NCBI GenBank assembly: GCA_964553135.1
Contig: CAZKJL010000001.1
Span: 248,001-312,000 of the forward strand
DNA length: 64,000 bases
Reading direction: 5' to 3'
Source: CAZKJL01 sp964553135
Lineage (GTDB): Bacteria; Patescibacteriota; Gracilibacteria; Peribacterales; Peribacteraceae
The notes under the pieces were generated by a model. It searched no databases. It saw only the letters and a list, made by a program, of their open reading frames with translations, and had not been told where the DNA came from. Each line of letters begins with the position of its first letter. Within the stretch, counting starts at the first letter, position 1. Shown here piece by piece: positions 15,442 through 23,983 of this stretch. The position numbers were made by a program, and so were the translations under genes.

Positions 15442-16545
15442 ATGAAACGTATTCTCCTCATCAGCCCGTACTGGAAGGAAGACCATCGTTGGATGGTGAG
15501 TTCCGTGAAGATGGCCGAGCTGTGGCAGCGCTTGGGTTATGCCGTCACGGTCGTGTGCATGGGTGACGCCAAGACGTACGGACGCATCGAAAAGATTTCT
15601 CCCACACTTACGATCCATCGCGTATCGGACTTTTTCATTCCCGATCCCTGGAACTACGGCATCGCCTTCGGGTTCGCCGGAGTCGCCGCAAAAATCGCGC
15701 GTGAACTGAAGCCCGATGTCATCATCGTCAATAAAGTATTGTTCTGGAGTTCGATGGCGCTGCTCCGCTTACGTTTCGCGGGTCATAAAGTTCTTCTCAT
15801 CACCGATGCTTTGGTCGGCATCACGTGGTGGCCGCGCGGAGCAATCGCAAAAGTCTGTGCCGCGATCTACGCCAACACCATCGGTTGGCTCATTCTGCTT
15901 GCTGCGAGCAAGGTCGTCTTCTTTCACCCGCAGCCCACAGGTGTCTTGAAACGTCTTGGCATAGCCAAAAAATCGACGGTCATCCCGACGGGCATCGATC
16001 CCAAAACATACGGACGATCGACCGCCGATCATGCCGTCACCGTCACGTACCTGGGTCGCTTGGAGTCCGTGAAAGGTGTCGATGACTTCGTTGCCGCCGC
16101 GCTCACGGTGAAAAAAGATTTTCCGAACGTCGATTTCCAGGTCGTGGGTTGGTACAAAGATCGTCACCCGCTCGTTCTCGCTCACGACCGCGACATCCGC
16201 TTCACGGGACTCCGTCACGATGTGCCGCAGGTCCTCGGTGCCACCGATATTTTCGTTCTGCCGAGTTACTCCGAGGGACTCAGCAACGCACTCATGGAAG
16301 CGATGTCATCGGGATGCGCGTGCATCGCGAGTGACGTCGGCGGCAACGCATCGCTCATCCAAAACGGCGTCTCGGGCTTCCTCTTTCCGGCCGGGGACAG
16401 GGCCGCGCTCGCCGCCCACATTCGCAGACTTCTTGAGGATCCCTCGAAGCGTCGCACGATGGGCGAACAAGCCAGAAATCGAATAGAAACGTCTTTCAGC
16501 TGGGATAAGGTGGGTGCGGAGTACAAGCGGCTCTTCGAATCTTGA
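15442..16545 (+). CDS. GT4 family glycosyltransferase
   Basis: 367 residues with the GT-B fold of group 1 transferases. The C-terminal domain carries the donor site: PTGID, YLGRLESVKGVDD, then PSYSEGLSNALMEAMSSG with the E-x7-E pattern. It transfers a sugar from a nucleotide donor on the cytoplasmic face; specificity cannot be told. It is followed 14 bp downstream by a second GT4 gene with its own -10-like hexamer. Confidence 0.9.
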   Translation: MKRILLISPYWKEDHRWMVSSVKMAELWQRLGYAVTVVCMGDAKTYGRIEKISPTLTIHRVSDFFIPDPWNYGIAFGFAGVAAKIARELKPDVIIVNKVLFWSSMALLRLRFAGHKVLLITDALVGITWWPRGAIAKVCAAIYANTIGWLILLAASKVVFFHPQPTGVLKRLGIAKKSTVIPTGIDPKTYGRSTADHAVTVTYLGRLESVKGVDDFVAAALTVKKDFPNVDFQVVGWYKDRHPLVLAHDRDIRFTGLRHDVPQVLGATDIFVLPSYSEGLSNALMEAMSSGCACIASDVGGNASLIQNGVSGFLFPAGDRAALAAHIRRLLEDPSKRRTMGEQARNRIETSFSWDKVGAEYKRLFES

Positions 16546-16546
16546 G

Positions 16547-16552
16547 TACAAT
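16547..16552 (+). promoter_or_regulatory. -10-like hexamer
   Basis: TACAAT begins 2 nt after the previous stop codon and ends 7 nt before the ATG at 16560. Confidence 0.4.
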
Positions 16553-16559
16553 AAGCCCT

Positions 16560-17621
16560 ATGGCCAAGACGAAACTCGTCATTCTCTCGGCATTCCTCTC
16601 GCCGTTTCGCAGCGGTGCGGAGGCGATGGTGGAAGAAGTCGCCGTGCGTCTGCCTGAGTCTTTTGATGTCACCATCATCACCGCACGGATGTCGCGCACG
16701 CTCCCCAAGCGCGGCACGCTCGGCAACAACGTCACGGTGATTCGCGTGGGTCTTGGATGTACGTTCGACAAATGGTTGTATCCGTTCTTGGCGCCGATGA
16801 AAATCGGTGCACTCCGTCCCGATGTCATCCACGCGGTGCTCGAGACGTTCGCCGGACTCGCGCTCTGCTTCTGCCGATGTCGTGCCAAAAAAATTCTCAC
16901 CCTCCAAACCACGAACCGAACGTTCCTCAAGGGCATGATCGTCCGCTCTCCGGACGTCGTCACCGCCATCAGCTCTGAACTCGTGCGCATCGCGGCCGAG
17001 CTCGGCAGGAAAGACGTGGTGCTCATCCCCAACGGCATCGATATCGAGAAGATTCTTGCCGCTCGCAAGACCGTGGCCAAAGATTCGGGCCGTGTGCTCT
17101 TCGTAGGCCGTCTGGAGCCGATGAAAGGCGTCGATACGCTGCTCCGGGCCTTTGCAACGGCGATCAAAGGACTGGATCCGGCGGTGCACCTGCGCATCGT
17201 CGGCGACGGTTCGGAGCGCAAACGTCTGCACGCACTCGCCCATGAGCTCGAGATCGATCACCGCGTGACGTTCACGGGACACGTGGAAACCGCGGCGCTG
17301 TTTCCCGAGTACGCCAAGGCCGAAATTTTCTGCGGACTCTCCAGGAGTGAGGCTCTCGGCAATGTGTTCATCGAAGCGCAGGCTGCGGGCTGTGCCGTCC
17401 TTGCCACGAGTGTCGGCGGTATCCCGGATACCGTGACCGACGGCAAGAACGGTCTCCTCGTTCCGCCCGATGACGTGCCTGCGGCATCCGCGGCACTCAG
17501 GACACTGCTCACCGATGTCTCGCTCCGCGCACGACTGTCCATCGAAGCCGAAAAGAACGCCGCACGGTATGGGTGGGAGGGGGTGGCGAAGAGGTATGGA
17601 GAGGTTTTAATGGCCTCGTAA
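16560..17621 (+). CDS. GT4 family glycosyltransferase
   Basis: 353 residues, GT-B fold. Donor-site marks are IPNGIDIEKI, VLFVGRLEPMKGVDTLL and LSRSEALGNVFIEAQAAG. The start is set at the ATG 16560, 14 bp after the previous gene; an upstream TTG would overlap it. It runs in the same direction as the GT4 gene before it and ends at a hairpin-forming 9-bp repeat. Confidence 0.9.
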   Translation: MAKTKLVILSAFLSPFRSGAEAMVEEVAVRLPESFDVTIITARMSRTLPKRGTLGNNVTVIRVGLGCTFDKWLYPFLAPMKIGALRPDVIHAVLETFAGLALCFCRCRAKKILTLQTTNRTFLKGMIVRSPDVVTAISSELVRIAAELGRKDVVLIPNGIDIEKILAARKTVAKDSGRVLFVGRLEPMKGVDTLLRAFATAIKGLDPAVHLRIVGDGSERKRLHALAHELEIDHRVTFTGHVETAALFPEYAKAEIFCGLSRSEALGNVFIEAQAAGCAVLATSVGGIPDTVTDGKNGLLVPPDDVPAASAALRTLLTDVSLRARLSIEAEKNAARYGWEGVAKRYGEVLMAS

Positions 17622-17704
17622 AGGAATGCAAAGAATCCAAGGACTGCAAAGAGTGCAAGGAAGTTCGTTGTATTCCTTGCATTCGTTGAATTCTTTGTAA
17701 TCCT
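17622..17704. repeat. 9-bp-period repeat forming a long imperfect hairpin between convergent genes
   Basis: The left arm is made of AAGGAATGC-, AAAGAATCC-, AAGGACTGC- and AAAGAGTGC-type units. The right arm carries the same units in inverse orientation. The best stretch is GAGTGCAAGGAA against TTCCTTGCATTC (11 of 12). The repeat fills almost the whole gap between two converging genes, so it may work as a bidirectional terminator. Confidence 0.75.
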
Positions 17705-17708
17705 CGCT

Positions 17709-18620
17709 TCAATTCTGCGCCACCAACTCCCGAATCGTCTCCACACACGTCTGCAGTTCATCGTTTACGAGCATGTGGTCGAAGAGGTGCGCGTGATCGT
17801 CGAACGCCTTGAGGTCTTTTTCGGCGATCTTCATGCGCTCCTCGATCTGTGCTTCGGTGTCGCGTCCACGCGTTCTGAGGCGGTGCAGGAGCGCCGAAAG
17901 CATCACGCGTTTGCTCTTGCCGGGAGGCAGGAGTCCGCAGCTCAAGACGGCGCGGCGACCGAGTGACTTCACGAGTCCCTGCAGAAGACTGAGCTCGGTG
18001 ATGACGATGGGGAGCTTTCCTTTCTGCCAAATGGCTTCGATGTCCTTCTTGCGGTAGCCGTAGTATCGCACCTCCGTCGCGGACGGCATGTGCGTGTGGC
18101 TGATGATCTCGCCGCTCTCCACCATGGCGTCGAATTGTTCTTTGGTCACATGCACATACGGCTCCGTATCACCCTTCTTCGGGTTACGCGTGGTGACGAT
18201 GGGCACTTGCTCGGCGTACGACGCGAAGAGCGACATGAGCGCGCGGGCGATGGTCGTCTTTCCGACACCCGACGGGCCCGAGACGGCGAGAACGTACGCG
18301 GTCATCGTGAACATCGGCTCTTCTTTGCGTGCCACCACCTCGTACTTGAGGTCATTCACGATGAGGCCGTTCTCCATCGTGCGGATTTTGCGCATGCGCG
18401 GTACGACCGTTGCACCGATCGTGGGCGCGACGCCGTCACGCGTCAGCTGGGCCATTGTTTTCTTGCCGTTATTCAGTTGAATCAGGGCCACCGTGTACGG
18501 CTCGGTGCCGAAACCTGCGGGCGGGTGCCGCACGGTCGTAAAACTGACGATGGTGCCACTCTGCAGCTTTTCGGCGGCGAGTGTTTTGATGCGACGGTGA
18601 AGTGCGGGGATGCGGTCCAA
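17709..18620 (-). CDS. DUF35-type OB-fold domain fused to a guanylate-kinase-like P-loop domain
   Basis: 303 residues. Residues about 20-96 (SGTIVSFTTVRHPPAGFG, PYTVALIQLNNGK) match the OB fold of DUF35 proteins, which in archaea hold thiolase and HMG-CoA synthase together; the usual zinc ribbon before it is absent. Residues 103-303 are a guanylate-kinase-like fold: P-loop GPSGVGKTT (115-123), VTTRNPKKG (142-150), MLVNDEL near the end. GMP-specific residues are changed (GEIISH and YGY where yeast enzyme has NEFIEW and YGS). The start is a TTG (18620); no ATG is in frame before residue 56. An in-frame ATG at 18314 could start the kinase part alone. The thiolase gene lies directly upstream. Confidence 0.75.
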   Translation of the reverse strand: MDRIPALHRRIKTLAAEKLQSGTIVSFTTVRHPPAGFGTEPYTVALIQLNNGKKTMAQLTRDGVAPTIGATVVPRMRKIRTMENGLIVNDLKYEVVARKEEPMFTMTAYVLAVSGPSGVGKTTIARALMSLFASYAEQVPIVTTRNPKKGDTEPYVHVTKEQFDAMVESGEIISHTHMPSATEVRYYGYRKKDIEAIWQKGKLPIVITELSLLQGLVKSLGRRAVLSCGLLPPGKSKRVMLSALLHRLRTRGRDTEAQIEERMKIAEKDLKAFDDHAHLFDHMLVNDELQTCVETIRELVAQN

Positions 18621-18622
18621 AG

Positions 18623-18657
18623 AAGTGAAAAGTGTAAAGTTAAAAGTGAAAAGTGCA
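18623..18657. repeat. Simple AAAAGTG-type repeat between thiolase and the fusion gene
   Basis: Four or five imperfect copies of a GTGAAAA-like unit fill the 45-bp gap. They occupy the place where a ribosome-binding site for the downstream gene would be expected. Confidence 0.5.
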
Positions 18658-18665
18658 GAGGGAAA

Positions 18666-19808
18666 TTATTGTGTGGATTCGAGAAGGTGAATGGTGCACG
18701 TGGCGCCGACGCCGCCCAAATTGTGGGCCATGGCACGAGTGGCTTTCTCCACTTGGTTGGCGGCGGTATTCGTCAGTTGTTTGTAGCAGTCCAACACTTG
18801 CTTCACGCCCGTGGCTCCGATGGGATGTCCGCAGGCTTTGAGTCCGCCGCTCGTGTTGAGGGGCAGCGTGCCGTCCACATCGGCGTCGCCTTGCTTGAAG
18901 ATGCGGATGGCGTCACCGGCCTCGGCGAAGCCCAAGTCTTCCAGGTGGATGAGTGTTGCGATGCTGAAGCAGTCGTGGAGCTCCATGCAATCGATGTCGT
19001 TCTTCTTCCAGCCGGCTTCCTTGAGCGCATTGCTGAAAGCGGTCTGCGTGCACGGAAACGAGGTGAGACTTTGGCGATCGGCGAGGCTGAGACTGTCGCT
19101 GCTCAGCTGCGATGCGGCGATGCGCACGCCGGATTCTTTCTTCGTGGACAGAATGAGTGCCGCGGCGCCGTCCGAAATCGGCGAACAGTCCAGGAGGCGC
19201 AGCGGATCGGCGATGAGCGGACTCTTGGAGATGACGTGAGCGGGGATTTCTTTGCGGAACTGGGCGTAAGGATTCTTCACGGCGGCGCGGTGCGTGGCCG
19301 CCGAAACCAAGCTCAGGTCGTCGCGGCTCAATCCGTACTCGTGCATGTACGCCGTTGCGGTGAGTGCGAAGATGGAGGGGAACGTGAGACCTGCGGGAGA
19401 ATCTTTTTCGGCATCGGCGGCGCGCATGAGCGCACTCGTCACGATGTCACCCGCGACGTCGGTGAGTTTCTCGGCACCGATGACGAGAATCGTCTCGGCC
19501 TTGCCGCTCTCAAGGAACGCGCATGCGGTGTGCACGGCGAGTCCGCCCGATGCGCACGCAGCTTCCACGCGGAGCGACGGCGGACGATGGGGGAGCATGC
19601 TGCTGCACAGCGTTCCGAGGTGCGCTTGCTCGGCGGTTTCACCACCGATCATGTTGCCGATGACGATCATGTCGATGTCGGTCGGCAAAATGCCCGTGGA
19701 GGCGATGGCGCCGTCCACGACGTTCCCGATCAGACTCGCCAGTGATGAATTCCAGAGCTCACCAAATTTGGTTTGAGCTCCACCGAGGACGTAGACGGAT
19801 TCGCGCAT
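18666..19808 (-). CDS. Acetyl-CoA C-acetyltransferase, archaeal/SCP2-thiolase type
   Basis: Condenses two acetyl-CoA into acetoacetyl-CoA, the first step of the mevalonate pathway. 380 residues. The nucleophile is Cys85 in EAACASG, with HDCFSIA (about 290) and CGHPIGATG (about 340) completing the active site. The short form and sequence style match archaeal thiolases that work in a complex with HMG-CoA synthase and DUF35. All three partners are encoded next to each other here. Confidence 0.9.
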   Translation of the reverse strand: MRESVYVLGGAQTKFGELWNSSLASLIGNVVDGAIASTGILPTDIDMIVIGNMIGGETAEQAHLGTLCSSMLPHRPPSLRVEAACASGGLAVHTACAFLESGKAETILVIGAEKLTDVAGDIVTSALMRAADAEKDSPAGLTFPSIFALTATAYMHEYGLSRDDLSLVSAATHRAAVKNPYAQFRKEIPAHVISKSPLIADPLRLLDCSPISDGAAALILSTKKESGVRIAASQLSSDSLSLADRQSLTSFPCTQTAFSNALKEAGWKKNDIDCMELHDCFSIATLIHLEDLGFAEAGDAIRIFKQGDADVDGTLPLNTSGGLKACGHPIGATGVKQVLDCYKQLTNTAANQVEKATRAMAHNLGGVGATCTIHLLESTQ

Positions 19809-19822
19809 AGATGAACCGGGAA

Positions 19823-19828
19823 AGTGTA
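19823..19828 (-). promoter_or_regulatory. -10-like hexamer of the thiolase gene
   Basis: TACACT ends 14 nt before the ATG at 19808. Confidence 0.4.
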
Positions 19829-19875
19829 GCGGAAATACACCCCTCCTTTCTATATCAATAAAATAATATTACTAC

Positions 19876-20907
19876 TTACGCAAGTACCTTGGCCGACTGC
19901 AAGTACTCGCCGTAACTGAGCTTCTTGCACTGTGTGTCACCGCTTCGCGGGGGCAGTGCCACACCATCCTTCAGCATCGTGAGAACGAAAGCATCCGAAC
20001 CCGAGCCGGAACCGTAGGACACGACGAGAATTTTCTGTCCCTTCTTTGCCTGTTCCAGGACGAACGTGAGTCCGAGCGGGGAGCAAGCACTGTACGTATT
20101 CCCCACCGTCGGGACGATGAACCCGGCCTTGAGTTGCGTGTCCGTGAATCCAAGTTTCTTCGCCGCCTGGAGGGGGAATTTGGCGTTCGGCATGTGGAGC
20201 ACGACGTGATCGAAATCCGCGGGAGCAAGCTTCGTCACCTCAAGCATTTTCTTGGCCGTCGTTTCAATGTGATGGAAGTACGCGGGCTCGCCCGTAAATC
20301 GTCCGGCGTGCGACGGGTACTTGTCACCGGCACCGCGCCAGAAGTCGGGAGTGTCCGTCGTGTACGAAAGCGTTGCGTCGATGGAGCAGATGCCCGGCTC
20401 TTTTTTGGTGGGCAGTCCGATGACGAAGGCGGCGGCACCCGCGGCAGCGGAGTACTCCAGCGCGTCACCGGGCTTGCTCTGCGCCGTATCCGAGCCCACG
20501 GCGATGCCCAGCTTGATCTGTTTGCTCTCGGCCATCGCCGAGACAATTTGGATGGCGGCGGTTCCGGCTTTGCACGCGAACTCCAAATCGGCGGCGCGGC
20601 AGAACGGGTTGAGCTGCAGTGCGCTCACGAGCATGCCGCTCGTCGGCTTTACGGCATACGGGTGACTCTCGGATCCCACGAACACCGCTTCGATCATGTT
20701 CGAATCGATGTTTCCGGTTTCGAGTGCCTGCTTCCCCGCCTCCCACGCGAGCGTGAACGCGTCTTCATCGGCGGCGGGCACGGACTTCTCCACGATGCCG
20801 AGTCCGTCGGCTTGTTCGGTGCCACGCTTCCAGTGTGCCGCGATCGTTTTGGATTCGATGCGCGATGTCGGAATGTAGCGGCCGAAGGAAAGAATGACGG
20901 AGGGCAT
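19876..20907 (-). CDS. Hydroxymethylglutaryl-CoA synthase, archaeal type
   Basis: Adds acetyl-CoA to acetoacetyl-CoA to give HMG-CoA. 343 residues, the short archaeal/bacterial-hybrid form. The acyl-binding Cys112 is in DLEFACKAGTAA, His238 in LHMPNAKFP, and an acid near EKSVP (about 40); NTYSACSPLG lies near the C-terminus. The gene has its own TATACT hexamer, and a short 9-bp repeat separates it from the HMG-CoA reductase gene upstream. Confidence 0.92.
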   Translation of the reverse strand: MPSVILSFGRYIPTSRIESKTIAAHWKRGTEQADGLGIVEKSVPAADEDAFTLAWEAGKQALETGNIDSNMIEAVFVGSESHPYAVKPTSGMLVSALQLNPFCRAADLEFACKAGTAAIQIVSAMAESKQIKLGIAVGSDTAQSKPGDALEYSAAAGAAAFVIGLPTKKEPGICSIDATLSYTTDTPDFWRGAGDKYPSHAGRFTGEPAYFHHIETTAKKMLEVTKLAPADFDHVVLHMPNAKFPLQAAKKLGFTDTQLKAGFIVPTVGNTYSACSPLGLTFVLEQAKKGQKILVVSYGSGSGSDAFVLTMLKDGVALPPRSGDTQCKKLSYGEYLQSAKVLA

Positions 20908-20916
20908 GGAATCAGC

Positions 20917-20922
20917 AGTATA
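20917..20922 (-). promoter_or_regulatory. -10-like hexamer of the HMG-CoA synthase gene
   Basis: TATACT ends 9 nt before the ATG at 20907. Confidence 0.5.
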
Positions 20923-20951
20923 CGTGAGGACGATATCGCCTTTCCAGGGTC

Positions 20952-20989
20952 AGGAATGCAAAGATTGCAAGGATTGCAACGATATTCCC
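20952..20989. repeat. Short 9-bp-period repeat
   Basis: AGGAATGCA, AAGATTGCA, AGGATTGCA and ACGATATTC units, single orientation, just after the HMG-CoA reductase stop codon. Confidence 0.6.
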
Positions 20990-20992
20990 TTT

Positions 20993-22159
20993 TTAACGTG
21001 CGAGCGTGCCGTGTGCCTTCGCCAGCTGCCCAGCGGCCTGCGCAGCCAGAAGGGAGATTTCGCCGGCCAGTACGGCGGCGGCCACCGATTCGGCGAGCTG
21101 CTTTTTGGCGGGCATGTTCGATTTGTTCTTGAGCAGGATGTTGCGGCACGCAGTCTGCGCGGGCAAAGACGTTCCTCCGCCCCGGACACCCACGAGAATC
21201 GCGGGCAAGCGCACCGAGACCTTGAGTCCCGTCGCGGTTTCTTCCACGGTCGTATCGGCAAGCGATCCTTCCACCACGTGTGCCGCGTCTTGGCCCGTGG
21301 CCAAGTAGAGTGCCGCGACGATGTTTGCCACGTGCAAGTTTTTTCCGATGGCTCCGGCCACGTCCGAGCCGGCATCGAGCTTGGCTTTTGCCACGGCGAC
21401 CATGTCGGCGGGCGTGCTCTTTAAAATATCGGCGATGGTTTCCTTGGAGAGCGTCACGGATGCGATGACTTCGTAGCCGCGTCCGCGTTGGTGCGTGCGC
21501 CTGCTCGCCTTCTTATCACTGTCCACGTTTCCGGCGACGGTCATGCACTTCACGCCTTCGCTGTGCGCTACGATCCAATCGGCGATTGCCTGCGCGGCGA
21601 GTGTCACCATGTTCATACCCATGGCTTCGTCGGTATCGGCGGCGAGCGTAAGGAATACGTACTGCTTTTGAATGTCGATGTCGTATCCGATGATTTTGAG
21701 ATGACCGCTCGTTGCGTGTCCCGCGGCCTTCCACTCGGTCTCGCGCTTGCGAATGAGGTCCACGAGTTCCTGCACGCGTGTGGAGGAAGCGGCGCGGAAG
21801 GCGATGGACCGCGTGATGCCGTGGTCGACGGATTTGGAGATCGTAATGCCCGCGACCGATGCGGCTTTGCATCCGCGATTCACACTGGCGATGAGTGCGC
21901 CTTCCGTCGTGGCGAGCGGCAGATGAACGTCGCTGACCACGCTGTTTGAAAACGCCATCTTGAGCGGGCCCGCATGGCCCACCGGAATGGGAACGGCGCC
22001 GAACATTTGTTCGCAGTTTTTCTTCTCGGCATCACCAATGAATTGCTCATTCACCTGGAGGGGCGCCAAATCCAGGGCGAGTGTTTTTTCAATCAGCGTG
22101 CGGCGCTGGTTGATGCGCTGGAAGGAGGAGAGCTGTTCGGGAAGATTTCTGAGGTCCAT
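20993..22159 (-). CDS. hmgA: Hydroxymethylglutaryl-CoA reductase, class I type
   Basis: Reduces HMG-CoA to mevalonate with two NAD(P)H. 388 residues, close to archaeal class I enzymes without the membrane anchor. Seen are the catalytic Glu50 in CEQMFGAVPIPVG, TTEGALIASVNRG (84-96), DEAMGMNMVT (177-186), the lysine in NVDSDKKAS (211-219) and the late His383 in LAKAHGTLAR. The ATG at 22159 is used; the longer in-frame ORF runs into mvaD and is rejected. It follows mvaD by 31 bp with its own TATCCT hexamer. Confidence 0.93.
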   Translation of the reverse strand: MDLRNLPEQLSSFQRINQRRTLIEKTLALDLAPLQVNEQFIGDAEKKNCEQMFGAVPIPVGHAGPLKMAFSNSVVSDVHLPLATTEGALIASVNRGCKAASVAGITISKSVDHGITRSIAFRAASSTRVQELVDLIRKRETEWKAAGHATSGHLKIIGYDIDIQKQYVFLTLAADTDEAMGMNMVTLAAQAIADWIVAHSEGVKCMTVAGNVDSDKKASRRTHQRGRGYEVIASVTLSKETIADILKSTPADMVAVAKAKLDAGSDVAGAIGKNLHVANIVAALYLATGQDAAHVVEGSLADTTVEETATGLKVSVRLPAILVGVRGGGTSLPAQTACRNILLKNKSNMPAKKQLAESVAAAVLAGEISLLAAQAAGQLAKAHGTLAR

Positions 22160-22172
22160 AACGACAAGAAAG

Positions 22173-22178
22173 AGGATA
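22173..22178 (-). promoter_or_regulatory. -10-like hexamer of the HMG-CoA reductase gene
   Basis: TATCCT ends 13 nt before the ATG at 22159. Confidence 0.35.
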
Positions 22179-22190
22179 CACGAATGCCGT

Positions 22191-23165
22191 TCAGATGAGT
22201 CGTGAGCCGTTGCCAATACTTGTCGTAAAGATCGTGCAGCCCTTCTGCGTCTCTGCGTACGCTTTGATCCGAGGCAGTGCGGCATCCGTACAAATGAGAT
22301 GCACCGTCGGACCGGCGTCCATCGTATACAACACTTCCAAGTGTTCGTTTCGTCTGACGCTTTCGATTTCTTGCAGGATCCGATGTGTTTCATCGCTCAA
22401 GTAATCGAGTGACGGCGTTTGGGCGCGCATGACGGCGTGCATATCGAGCGCATCTTCTTCGCTCACATGCTGGAGCTTCTCAAAGTCTTTGTGACTGATT
22501 GCGTTCATGCATTCTTCCATGCGGCGTGGGATTTCCTTCAGACGATCTTCAAATAAGGGGCTCGTGTGCGCCGAAGCGTGACCTTCGGTAGAACCCACCT
22601 TCTTATGCGTCGCACTCGGTACGATTACCACGTCGTGCAGACGCCAGTGTCCCGCGTCGGCGATTTGTTCGGCATTGCCTGTCTTCGTCCAAAGTGCCGT
22701 AAATCCGCCGAATATGCTGCGTGCAGCCGACCCGGAGCCCAGGCGCGCGAGTCCGCTGACGTCCGCATCGGAGAGCGACGGGGCACGGAGTCCGGCGTAC
22801 GCCTTTGCGACGGCGCTGAAGACGGCCGCCGAGGACGCAAGTCCGATCCCTGCGGGGATGTGCGAATGGATGTCGATCTTCGTGGCATGTTTGTGCGTGC
22901 CGTGACCGAGCCTCTCCAGTTCGATGTCCATCAGCTTGAGATGAGTCTCGCACCGTTCGATCTGCACGGTGCTCAAGCTTTTTTGCGAGCCGTCGGCTTC
23001 GAACGACGAGAGCGAAAACAGCCCGGCATCTTCCATCACCACTTCCACCGACGGTGCGTTCAGCGTCATCGACAAAGAATCGGCAGCGGGCAGTCGCAGC
23101 CGTTCGTCACGGTTGCCCCAATACTTGATGAGCGCGATGTTTGGCGTGGAAACGGCTTTGATCAT
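22191..23165 (-). CDS. mvaD: Diphosphomevalonate decarboxylase family protein
   Basis: A 324-residue GHMP-fold enzyme that phosphorylates and decarboxylates its mevalonate-phosphate substrate to an isopentenyl product. The catalytic set of the decarboxylases is kept: Lys14 in NIALIKYWG, Arg149 in GSAARS and Asp283 in TMDAGP. Two usually constant residues differ: KYWGK reads KYWGN, and MDAGPN reads MDAGPT. No phosphomevalonate kinase is seen in the cluster, so the true substrate could be mevalonate 5-phosphate. It has its own TATACT hexamer. Confidence 0.9.
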   Translation of the reverse strand: MIKAVSTPNIALIKYWGNRDERLRLPAADSLSMTLNAPSVEVVMEDAGLFSLSSFEADGSQKSLSTVQIERCETHLKLMDIELERLGHGTHKHATKIDIHSHIPAGIGLASSAAVFSAVAKAYAGLRAPSLSDADVSGLARLGSGSAARSIFGGFTALWTKTGNAEQIADAGHWRLHDVVIVPSATHKKVGSTEGHASAHTSPLFEDRLKEIPRRMEECMNAISHKDFEKLQHVSEEDALDMHAVMRAQTPSLDYLSDETHRILQEIESVRRNEHLEVLYTMDAGPTVHLICTDAALPRIKAYAETQKGCTIFTTSIGNGSRLI

Positions 23166-23174
23166 GGAATGGGC

Positions 23175-23180
23175 AGTATA
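23175..23180 (-). promoter_or_regulatory. -10-like hexamer of mvaD
   Basis: TATACT, preceded by GC, ends 9 nt before the ATG at 23165. Confidence 0.55.
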
Positions 23181-23185
23181 GCCGA

Positions 23186-23980
23186 TTATGCGAGTGCGAG
23201 CACCATACCCCCTCCGCCCGTTCTTCCGCCGGCTCCGATCACTTTGGCGGCGCCTCCCTTTGCTTCGATCTCACGAATGACCGCTTGCGTCGTCTTGGGT
23301 ACGACGCCGAGCGTCACTTGCGCGCGGTGATGATCGCGCATCACGATTTTTAAATCCTCACCCTTCAAAATTCTTTCGGCACATCCGCCGATGACGTCGA
23401 GCGCATCCTTGAGTTCCGCTTCGCGCGACTTCACCCACGCCACCAGTTCCTTCGTCGGTTCGTTCGGCGTACCCGTATCGATGAGTCTGCAATCCTTCAA
23501 AAGATCGGCGGGCAGCGTGATCATCGCCGGCATCTCGTTCTTCTTATAATAGATGGGTGCCTCTTCCATAATCACGGCAAAATCGATGCCGCTGTGTCCC
23601 GGGTTCATCGCATCTTCGATGGAACGAGCCATTTTGGCGCACGTCGGACCGAAGAAGCATCGACAGGTCGCCACGATGAGCGCCGTCGAGGAGCCCATGC
23701 CTTTGCCGAGCGGAATATCGGTTTCGATTTCCAGAACGCCGTGCAATGCGTCACTCCCTGCAGCGATGTGTTTGAGGATTTCTTCGGCGTACGCATTCCA
23801 CGCGGGGTGCGCTTCGATATTTTTCCAGACGATGACGGGCTTCGCTTCGTTCGGATGGTCGATCCACGTGACGGTCACTCGTTCTTTCGACGGCAGCGCG
23901 ATGCCGGGGTGACCGAAGAGCACGGCGTACTCGCCCGAGAGAATGATTTTGCCGCAGGCGGTGGCGGTTTGGGTACTCAT
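23186..23980 (-). CDS. mvk: Mevalonate kinase
   Basis: 264 residues, short for the family (about 300). The three GHMP motifs are present: GKIILSGEYAVLFG (10-23), PLGKGMGSSTA (90-100) and GAGGRTGGGG (near 249-258). NPGHSGIDFAV matches the P-SGID segment typical of mevalonate kinases. It phosphorylates mevalonate at position 5. It lies 3 bp after uppS, in one operon with uppS and idi. Confidence 0.88.
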   Translation of the reverse strand: MSTQTATACGKIILSGEYAVLFGHPGIALPSKERVTVTWIDHPNEAKPVIVWKNIEAHPAWNAYAEEILKHIAAGSDALHGVLEIETDIPLGKGMGSSTALIVATCRCFFGPTCAKMARSIEDAMNPGHSGIDFAVIMEEAPIYYKKNEMPAMITLPADLLKDCRLIDTGTPNEPTKELVAWVKSREAELKDALDVIGGCAERILKGEDLKIVMRDHHRAQVTLGVVPKTTQAVIREIEAKGGAAKVIGAGGRTGGGGMVLALA

Positions 23981-23983
23981 GCG

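Noticed and set aside
17622..17704. CRISPR array
   Set aside because: The period is 9 bp with no spacers of 25-40 bp, and no cas genes are present.
17709..18314. Ordinary guanylate kinase gene (gmk) starting at the internal ATG
   Set aside because: The frame is open through the DUF35 domain with no stop, and GMP-binding residues are changed. It is kept as an alternative start only.
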